Assembly: GCA_910580205.1 (NCBI GenBank)
Contig: CAJTVP010000035.1
Coordinates: 1 to 8,426, forward strand
Origin: an uncultured Eggerthellaceae bacterium
GTDB taxonomy: Bacteria; Actinomycetota; Coriobacteriia; Coriobacteriales; Eggerthellaceae
Direction: 5' to 3'
Length of the DNA: 8,426 bases
In this document: piece by piece, positions 1-5,212 of the stretch
Layout of the letters: the number at the start of each line of letters is the position of its first letter
Position numbering within the stretch: position 1 is the first letter of the stretch
Translations under genes and position numbers: made by a program
Notes under the pieces: generated by a model
The model's input: the letters and a program-made list of their open reading frames with translations, nothing else
Told to the model about the DNA's origin: nothing
The model's database searches: none

Positions 1-162
1 GGCGAGGTCCGCCAACCCCGCCAGAGAAGGGGTTGACATCTATAGGAGCATCGGTACCGGGGTGGACCTGAAAAAAAACAAGGGAAGCTCCGTAGCGCGC
101 CCATTGGGCGCCAATGGTCAACCGTGCGTGTTGGCTCGCTTTCCTGCGCGTCCGTCGTCTGA
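1..162 (+). repeat. Left copy of terminal inverted repeat (two conserved blocks)
   Basis: Reads as the reverse complement of the right window edge. Positions 1-52 match 8425-8374 without a mismatch. Positions 53-90 are a diverged spacer (38 nt here, 32 nt in the other copy). Positions 91-128 match 8341-8304 at 36 of 38 bases. Positions 129-143 do not match, and 144-162 match 8288-8270 at 16 of 19. Internal structure seen: CAACCCC (13-19) can pair with GGGGTTG (29-35); GGTTGAC (31-37) can instead pair with GTCAACC (117-123); CCATTGG (101-107) pairs with CCAATGG (111-117). It begins 130 bp past the kinase stop codon. No transposase or known RNA family is recognised. Function is unknown; a dispersed intergenic repeat or a structured RNA element are the main options. 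Confidence 0.9.
101..117. repeat. Perfect 7-bp dyad CCATTGG-GCG-CCAATGG
   Basis: Two 7-base arms separated by three bases. The same dyad with spacer GTG (read on the minus strand) is kept in the right repeat copy at 8331-8315. An overlapping alternative hairpin, GCGCCC (97-102) with GGGCGC (106-111), is also possible; in the right copy the single change keeps it as a G-U pair when read inward. It could be a protein-binding dyad or an RNA hairpin. Confidence 0.75.
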
Positions 163-196
163 TAATGTTGCCGGCATGGGGATGCATCCGCATCAC

Positions 197-236
197 CCGG
201 AGCGTTCCGGTACGCAAGGCAACCCGGGAATTGCCT
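197..236 (-). terminator. Two small hairpins downstream of the kinase gene, possible terminator
   Basis: Reading leftward from the kinase stop, AGGCAA/TTGCCT (217-222 with 231-236, 8-nt loop) comes first, then CCGGA/TCCGG (197-201 with 206-210, 4-nt loop). Neither is followed by a T tract on the minus strand. High-GC Gram-positives often terminate at hairpins without a T tract, so this is plausible but weak; the stems are only 5-6 bp. Confidence 0.3.
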
Positions 237-292
237 CAATGAATAGCGTCGGCGACGACCTTCCGCCAACGCACATGATCGAAGACGCAACC

Positions 293-2251
293 CTAATTCG
301 TGCTGCCGCCATCTCCACCTGAGGACGCAGGGCCTTCGGAAACCACGATCAGCACATGATCACCCCGTTCGCCCTTGCCCGTCTTGTTCTGGCTGATCAC
401 ATATCCGGCCTGAACGGAATCGGACACATCGGAATCGATGTCCACCACGAAGCCGGCATTGCGCAGCTCTGACACCGCAGCGTCGCGCGATTTGCCCACC
501 ACGTTCGGGATGCTCACTGACGTATCCTTCGGCGTTTCCTCGCCCTTGGACACCACCACGCTCACCGTGCTGTCCTTCGGCACCTTGCCGCTGTTGGGGG
601 ACTGGCTGATAACGCAGCCCTCAGCCACAGAGCTGCTGTATTCGCTTCCTGCCTGGGAGAGCTTCAAGCCCTCTTTCTCCAGCCGCGCCCGGGCTGCATC
701 CAGGGACATGCCGGTGACGTCAGGCACTTCCACCTGATCGGTCCCCTGGGAGATGACCAAGTCGATCTTGGAGCCCTGGGCCGCCATGGATTTCGCCGAG
801 GGGGTCTGCTTCATGACCTTGCCCTCTTCGACGGTGTCCGAATACTCCTTGGTGGTCTGGCCCACGGAGAAGCCCGCCACCGTGATGGCCTTGCGCGCTT
901 CATCCAGCGTCATGTTGGTCAGGTCCGGGACCTCTATCTCTTCGCTGCCCTGAGACACGTCGATGTTGATCTTGGAGCCCTTCTCAGCCTTTTCGCCGCC
1001 CTTGGGGCTCTGGCCCACGACGGTGCCAGGTTCTGCGGAGTCATCGTAGACGTTCTTGACATCGCCCACCTTGAATCCGCTCTGCTCGATCGCCTGTTGG
1101 GCTTGCTCGGCGGTCATCCCGGTCACGTCTGGCACATCCAGCTTGTCTCCGCCGCCCAGGCCGAAGGCGAAGAACGCGATGGCTGCGATGGCGATGACAG
1201 CCACTACCGCCGCGATGATGCCCGCTTTCTTCTTGCCGGACATGCCCTCTTTGGCATCAGAACCGCCGCGGTAGCTGCGGGTGGAGCTGGCGTGAGCGCC
1301 CGCGCCCGGCGTGATGGGCATGGTCTTGGTGGCATCCGCGTCCATGGGCATGACGGCCGGCATGACGCGCGTCTGCGCGCTGGTGAAGTCATCCAGCGGA
1401 GCCGTGGCGCCCACCGCGCGGCCGCCCAGGAACGCCACGAGCGCTGCCCGCATGTCATTCGCCGTGGGATAGCGCCGGGTGGGATCCTTCTGCATGGCGC
1501 ACAGGATGATGGCTTCCAGATCCGGCGAGATGTCCGGGTTGACCTCGTGCGGCATCGGCGGCTGGTCTTGGACCTGCATGAGCGCCACGCTGACGGCATC
1601 GGGGCCGTCGAAGGGGAGTTTCCCAGTGGCCGCCTCGTAGAGCACCACGCCCAGCGAGTAGATGTCAGAGGCAGCGGTGAGATCCTTGCCCTGGGCCTGT
1701 TCGGGGGAGGCGTAATGAGCGGTTCCCAGCACCACCTGGGTCTTGTCCGCCGTGGAGTTCTTCGCCCGGGCGATGCCGAAGTCCATGACCTTCACGTTGC
1801 CGTCCGGCTGGACCATGATGTTCTGCGGTTTCACGTCCCGGTGGATGATGTCTTGCTGGTGCGCCGCCGTGAGCGCCTGGCAGACCTGCGTGCCGATCTC
1901 CGCCACTTTGCGCTGGTTGATGGCGCCGCGCTGCTGGATGGCGGTCTTCAGATCGGAGCCGCGGATGTACTCCATCACTATATAGTAGGTGTCTTCGTCA
2001 TGGCCCCAGTCGTAGACGTTCACGATGTAGGGGCTTTGCAGGTTCGCCGCCGCAGCAGCCTCCTGGCGGAATCGGCGCGCGAAATCCGGATCGTCAGCGT
2101 ATTGCGGGAGCATCACTTTCACCGCGACGACGCGGCCGAGCGTGGTATCTGTGGCGGTGTAGACTTCGGCCATCCCGCCCACGCCGATGCGCTCTCCAAC
2201 CTCATAGCGCCCAGCGAAGACACGGCCGGTCATGGGACCTTGTCCTGTCAC
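293..2251 (-). CDS. pknB: PASTA-domain transmembrane Ser/Thr protein kinase, PknB type
   Basis: 652 residues; a receptor-like kinase that phosphorylates cell-wall and division proteins on Ser/Thr. The N-terminal Hanks kinase domain (about 16-275) is complete: glycine loop GVGGMAEV (23-30), ATP lysine K45, helix-C E64, HRDVKPQN with catalytic D139, DFG 157-159, activation-loop threonines T167 and T171, and GTAHYASPE (176-184). A Thr/Pro/Met-rich juxtamembrane linker (about 280-340) leads to KKK and one membrane helix (about 343-365). Four external PASTA repeats follow at about 371-435, 439-503, 507-570 and 579-640. The fourth lacks the usual QSP turn (it reads QNKTG). The GTG start is chosen because AAGGAG lies 5 nt upstream (complement of 2257-2262); an ATG six codons inside (2233) is the alternative. 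The gene is divergent from the fhaA operon. Kinase assignment is certain; PknB rather than PknA follows from the PASTA repeats. Confidence 0.96.
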   Translation of the reverse strand: MTGQGPMTGRVFAGRYEVGERIGVGGMAEVYTATDTTLGRVVAVKVMLPQYADDPDFARRFRQEAAAAANLQSPYIVNVYDWGHDEDTYYIVMEYIRGSDLKTAIQQRGAINQRKVAEIGTQVCQALTAAHQQDIIHRDVKPQNIMVQPDGNVKVMDFGIARAKNSTADKTQVVLGTAHYASPEQAQGKDLTAASDIYSLGVVLYEAATGKLPFDGPDAVSVALMQVQDQPPMPHEVNPDISPDLEAIILCAMQKDPTRRYPTANDMRAALVAFLGGRAVGATAPLDDFTSAQTRVMPAVMPMDADATKTMPITPGAGAHASSTRSYRGGSDAKEGMSGKKKAGIIAAVVAVIAIAAIAFFAFGLGGGDKLDVPDVTGMTAEQAQQAIEQSGFKVGDVKNVYDDSAEPGTVVGQSPKGGEKAEKGSKINIDVSQGSEEIEVPDLTNMTLDEARKAITVAGFSVGQTTKEYSDTVEEGKVMKQTPSAKSMAAQGSKIDLVISQGTDQVEVPDVTGMSLDAARARLEKEGLKLSQAGSEYSSSVAEGCVISQSPNSGKVPKDSTVSVVVSKGEETPKDTSVSIPNVVGKSRDAAVSELRNAGFVVDIDSDVSDSVQAGYVISQNKTGKGERGDHVLIVVSEGPASSGGDGGSTN

Positions 2252-2256
2252 GACAA

Positions 2257-2262
2257 CTCCTT
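2257..2262 (-). promoter_or_regulatory. Shine-Dalgarno AAGGAG for the kinase GTG start
   Basis: On the minus strand AAGGAG sits 5 nt before the GTG at 2251-2249. It supports the GTG start over the internal ATG at 2233, which has only a weaker GGACAAGG upstream. Confidence 0.75.
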
Positions 2263-2306
2263 AAGTGCACATCTTGTCCGTTTGAGCTTCATTCAATGCA
2301 TTCGCC

Positions 2307-2315
2307 ATCATAACA
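2307..2315 (-). promoter_or_regulatory. Extended -10 promoter for the kinase gene
   Basis: On the minus strand the sequence reads TGTTATGAT, a TGn extended -10 joined to TATGAT (5 of 6 to TATAAT). Transcription would start near 2300, giving a leader of about 50 nt. No good -35 is seen at the expected place (2330-2335); a dyad (2327-2342) lies there instead. An 8-bp palindrome AATGCATT (2295-2302) overlaps the predicted start point. Confidence 0.55.
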
Positions 2316-2326
2316 CGAACAGGGGA

Positions 2327-2342
2327 GCTGTCTGCCCACAGC
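2327..2342. promoter_or_regulatory. Candidate operator dyad between divergent promoters
   Basis: GCTGT-N6-ACAGC, five perfect base pairs around a 6-nt centre. It covers the -35 position of the kinase promoter and lies about 45 bp upstream of the other promoter's -10. Both promoters lack a clear -35, which would fit control by a bound regulator. A 5-bp arm can occur by chance, so this is a candidate only. Confidence 0.3.
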
Positions 2343-2385
2343 CTGCCGCTCAGACGGGCATCTTCGCTGCTCTACGGGGTGGTCA

Positions 2386-2394
2386 TGGTATGAT
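2386..2394 (+). promoter_or_regulatory. Extended -10 promoter for the fhaA operon
   Basis: Reads TGGTATGAT, an extended -10 (TGn) with TATGAT. With the following GGC it nearly duplicates the kinase promoter on the other strand (TGTTATGATGGC against TGGTATGATGGC). No clear -35 is seen. Start of transcription would be near 2401, which places the in-frame ATGs at 2390 and 2393 inside the promoter and supports translation from 2435. Confidence 0.55.
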
Positions 2395-2413
2395 GGCATC
2401 CAAACGCGCTGAT

Positions 2414-2421
2414 AAAAGGAG
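2414..2421 (+). promoter_or_regulatory. Shine-Dalgarno AAAAGGAG for fhaA at long spacing
   Basis: Strong purine tract inside the predicted leader. The gap to the ATG at 2435 is 13 nt instead of the usual 5-9, and no ATG, GTG or TTG in the fhaA frame lies closer. Either the spacing is tolerated or the leader folds to shorten it. Confidence 0.5.
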
Positions 2422-2434
2422 CAGTCACAGGCTT

Positions 2435-3562
2435 ATGGGCTTCCTGTCGAAGTTCGAAGGCAAGATGGAAGACACCGTGGAAGGCGCCGCCGAAAAGCTG
2501 GGCGGCGCGTCCGTGTCTCCTGTCCAGATCGCTAAAAAGGCCGAAAAGCAGATGCGGCGCGAGAAGGTGGTGGGCGCTGGCAAGCAGTTCGCGCCCACGC
2601 TCTATACCGTGCTGGTGAGCCCTGAAGATGACCACCGCATGTTCAATTACTACCCGACGCTGGCCGGAGAGACGGAGACGTATCTTCAGGCGAAGGCGGC
2701 GGAGCTGGGGCTGGTCATGGATGGGCAGCCGCTCGTGCGCTTCATCGCGGACGATCAGCTCAAGAGGGGCAAGTTCGACGTGGTGGCTGAGCTGGTGGCT
2801 GCGCAGATCGTGGAGCGGCTCAGGGCCGATGAGATGGAGCGCTATGGCATCTCTTCTCCGCGCACGCAGCGTCCCGCGCGCGGTCAAGCGCAGCGGTCTT
2901 ACCAAAAGCCCGCACAGGGGGCGCGGCCAGCAGGTCCGCGGGGTGGGGGCATGCAGCCCGGAGCGGCGGTTGCGGGAGGCGCACCGGGGAACCTGGTGCC
3001 CATCGACCACGGTTCGCCGGAGATCAGCTTCGGTTTGGACGACTACGACCCCCAATACGATGAGATCAATTCAGAGAACATCATGGAGCCCGATTGGGCG
3101 CCCGCGCCGGTGCCTCAAGCGCCGCGGATGCGGGCGGATGTTCCCCCTGCGGTGGCGGTCGGGGCAGCCATGGCTGCTGGCGCGGCAGGGGCGGGAGCTC
3201 CAACGCCTGCGGCGGCCCCGGTTTCGCAAGCAGCCCCGGCGCAGACAGCGGTCCCGGCAGATGGGGAGCTGCGCGAGGTGTATCTCTATGACGAAGCGCG
3301 CGATTGCGCCTACCAGCTCACGGGCGCTCCGGAGCGCATGGGGCGCGAATCGTCCAATGCCATCGTCATCCCGGACATCAACGCTTCCCGCGTCCATGCG
3401 GAGATCCGCTGCGAACCCACGGGCGCGTGGGTGCTCACGGACTTGGGTTCGCTCAACGGCGTGTTCGTGAATGGACGCCGCATCAAAAGCGCGCCATTGC
3501 GGGATGCGGACATGATCCGCATCGGCACCACGGAACTTGAGTTTCAGAATCTGGAGCAGTAG
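2435..3562 (+). CDS. fhaA: FHA-domain protein with N-terminal DUF3662, FhaA-like
   Basis: 375 residues, cytoplasmic. The N-terminal DUF3662 domain (about 1-135) opens with MGFLSKFEGKMED, typical of FhaA proteins. A low-complexity linker rich in Ala, Pro and Gly (about 140-278) leads to a C-terminal FHA domain (about 278-372) with the phosphothreonine-binding set: G303-R304, S318, H321, N341-G342 and N346-G347. In mycobacteria FhaA binds phosphorylated partners, including the MviN/MurJ pseudokinase domain, and restrains peptidoglycan synthesis; a similar role is inferred here. The ATG at 2435 is chosen from the family N-terminus. AAAAGGAG (2414-2421) is the only strong ribosome site, but it lies 13 nt upstream, which is unusually far. 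First gene of the operon; ends 4 nt before fhaB. Confidence 0.9.
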   Translation: MGFLSKFEGKMEDTVEGAAEKLGGASVSPVQIAKKAEKQMRREKVVGAGKQFAPTLYTVLVSPEDDHRMFNYYPTLAGETETYLQAKAAELGLVMDGQPLVRFIADDQLKRGKFDVVAELVAAQIVERLRADEMERYGISSPRTQRPARGQAQRSYQKPAQGARPAGPRGGGMQPGAAVAGGAPGNLVPIDHGSPEISFGLDDYDPQYDEINSENIMEPDWAPAPVPQAPRMRADVPPAVAVGAAMAAGAAGAGAPTPAAAPVSQAAPAQTAVPADGELREVYLYDEARDCAYQLTGAPERMGRESSNAIVIPDINASRVHAEIRCEPTGAWVLTDLGSLNGVFVNGRRIKSAPLRDADMIRIGTTELEFQNLEQ

Positions 3563-3566
3563 CAGC

Positions 3567-3980
3567 GTGATCGACATCATCCTCCTGATCGCACGGCTTC
3601 TGTTCGTAGCGCTCCTCTATCTTTTCTTGTTCGCCATCGTGCGCACGGGCATCGGTCAGATCCGCGGCACGCGCAAAGACGCGGGCGGCTGGACCCTTTC
3701 GGTGGAGCAGGGTCCGAAGGAACTGCGCGGCGTGCAGATGCCCGTCACGGGTCCGGTCGTGGTCGGCCGCGCGCCGGGCGCGGACATCGTGATCGGCACG
3801 GGATTCGTCTCTGGGCGCCATGCGCGCTTTCAGCTCATGGGGCAGAACCTGTTCGTTGAGGATCTGGGATCGCGCAATGGCACCATCGTGAACGGCCAGC
3901 CCGTGACCGATCCAGTCGCGCTCCACAACAAGGACATGGTCACCATCGGGGACGTGTCCATCCGGGTGCGTCGCGGATGA
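3567..3980 (+). CDS. fhaB: Membrane-anchored FHA-domain protein, FhaB-like
   Basis: 137 residues. One N-terminal membrane helix (about 3-25) is followed by a short basic stretch (RTGIGQIRGTRK) and a cytoplasmic FHA domain (about 53-135). FHA residues seen: G67-R68, S83, R85, H86, N104-G105 and N109-G110, in a conserved DLGSRNGT context. Mycobacterial FhaB (155 residues, same plan) is a phosphothreonine adaptor for the PknA/PknB-PstP circuit and divisome proteins. The GTG at 3567 is chosen because it places the hydrophobic helix at the N-terminus and GGAG (3553-3556) lies 10 nt upstream. An upstream TTG at 3537 would overlap fhaA and add ten polar residues. The gene starts 4 nt after fhaA, and its stop overlaps the pstP start as ATGA, which suggests translational coupling. 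Confidence 0.9.
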   Translation: MIDIILLIARLLFVALLYLFLFAIVRTGIGQIRGTRKDAGGWTLSVEQGPKELRGVQMPVTGPVVVGRAPGADIVIGTGFVSGRHARFQLMGQNLFVEDLGSRNGTIVNGQPVTDPVALHNKDMVTIGDVSIRVRRG

Positions 3981-5212
3981 GCGCCATGGCTGCGAACAGG
4001 CATGGAAACGCGCCGGAGGAGGCGTACGGGGCGCGCACGGATGTGGGCTATGCCCGCGAGCATAACGAGGATTCGCTCCTGGTGCGTCCGCCGCTCTATG
4101 CGGTCTGCGATGGCATGGGCGGCCATGAGGCCGGCGAGGTGGCATCCGAGATAGCGGTTCGCCAGTTGGAGCTGCATGCTCCTGCCGAAGCGGATGCGGA
4201 TGCGTTGGAGGCGGCTGTGGATGAGGCGAACCTGGCCATCATCCGGGGCGTGTCGGAAGGCATCGGGCGCGAGGGCATGGGGACCACGTGCACGGCGGCC
4301 ATCTTGGAAGGGGACCATCTGGTCATCGCGCAGTGCGGGGATTCGCGGGCGTATCTTTTGCACGCGGGCATCCTGCAGCAGATCACGCGCGATCATAGTC
4401 TGGTGGCTGACCTGGTGGAACGCGGAGAGATCCAGCCCGAAGAAGCGCGCACGCATCCATGGCGCTCCTACATCACGCGGGCGTTGGGGCTAGATGCGCG
4501 CATCAAGCCGGATCTGTATGAGCTGGCTGCCGCTGCGGGCGATCGGCTGCTCCTCTGCTCTGATGGCTTGTATTCCATGGTGGAGGACGATCAGATCGAA
4601 CGCATCTTGCGCCAGAAGGGGGACCCGCAACAGGCGGCGGATGCCCTGGTGGAGGCGGCGCTGGATGCGGGCGGTTCCGACAACATCTCCGTGATCGTGG
4701 TGGATGCGGCCGGCTCCAAGAAGCACCGGCATCGCATGGCGCGCAAGACGCGCGTGGCCGCCATCACGGTCATCATCGCTCTGGTGGCGGTATTCGCCGG
4801 GGCTGGATTCGCTATGAATTGGTGGATGACGAACTCCGCTTACCTGGGCGAGGTGGACGGCCGCGTGGCGGTTTACCGGGGCATTCCCGGGCAAGTGCTG
4901 GGGATGGGCTATTCCGAGCTTGATGAGGTCACGGATGTTTCCCTGGATATGCTGCAGCCGGGCACGGCGGCCCGCGTGCGCGACGGGCAGATCCGGTGCG
5001 AGTCCTTGGAGGCGGCGCGCCATCTGGTGAACGAATATCGCACGGAAGCGGAGACGCGCGGGGAGTATGCGGCGGCATCCCCCGGACCGGCTGAGCCGGC
5101 AGCGGGGGCGGACGGCGGCGCTGACGAGGGCGCGGCCGACGCGGACCAAGCGGGCGAAGATGCGGATGCTGCCGCTGCGCGCGCATCGTCAGAGGCGGGA
5201 GCGTCCGCGTGA
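3977..5212 (+). CDS. pstP: PP2C-family Ser/Thr phosphatase, PstP-like
   Basis: 411 residues. A metal-dependent PPM/PP2C phosphatase that would reverse phosphorylation by the linked kinase. The catalytic domain (about 17-245) carries the family motifs: TDVGYAREHNED (21-32), CDGMGGHEAGE (44-54), MGTT (101-104), GDSRAYL (121-127), SDGL (195-198) and GGSDN (232-236). Likely metal ligands are D45, G46, D196 and D235, with D32 nearby. A basic patch (KKHRHRMARKTR) precedes one membrane helix (about 260-282). An external domain of about 80 residues (TNSAYLGEVDGRVAVYRGIPGQ onward) resembles that of mycobacterial PstP. The last 50 residues are Ala, Gly, Asp and Glu rich and look disordered. The start overlaps the fhaB stop (ATGA) and the stop overlaps the next start (GTGA). 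M at 3986 is an alternative start. Confidence 0.95.
   Translation: MSAMAANRHGNAPEEAYGARTDVGYAREHNEDSLLVRPPLYAVCDGMGGHEAGEVASEIAVRQLELHAPAEADADALEAAVDEANLAIIRGVSEGIGREGMGTTCTAAILEGDHLVIAQCGDSRAYLLHAGILQQITRDHSLVADLVERGEIQPEEARTHPWRSYITRALGLDARIKPDLYELAAAAGDRLLLCSDGLYSMVEDDQIERILRQKGDPQQAADALVEAALDAGGSDNISVIVVDAAGSKKHRHRMARKTRVAAITVIIALVAVFAGAGFAMNWWMTNSAYLGEVDGRVAVYRGIPGQVLGMGYSELDEVTDVSLDMLQPGTAARVRDGQIRCESLEAARHLVNEYRTEAETRGEYAAASPGPAEPAAGADGGADEGAADADQAGEDADAAAARASSEAGASA

Noticed and set aside
33..38. TTGACA in the 52-bp block as a -35 promoter box
   Set aside because: No -10 box lies 16-18 bp away in either copy; the bases there are ACC-rich.
72..123. Rho-independent terminator formed by the left dyad and the T8 run (minus strand, 79-72 region)
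   Set aside because: More than 20 nt separate the stem from the T run, and the right copy has only an interrupted T run.
62..322. Open frame of 86 residues across the left repeat
   Set aside because: It overlaps the end of the kinase gene, has no recognisable motif, and the spacer part is not conserved in the other repeat copy.
1097..2434. Long open frame on the plus strand running in frame into fhaA (821 residues in total)
   Set aside because: It lies antisense to the kinase gene, has no family motif before residue 447, and reflects GC-rich codon shadowing. The FhaA N-terminus begins at 2435.
2372..3055. Minus-strand open frame of 227 residues opposite fhaA
   Set aside because: It is a shadow of the fhaA coding frame; its Arg- and His-rich sequence shows no domain.
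3537..3566. TTG start for fhaB giving ten extra residues
   Set aside because: It overlaps fhaA and puts a polar stretch before the membrane anchor; the GTG at 3567 has a usable ribosome site.
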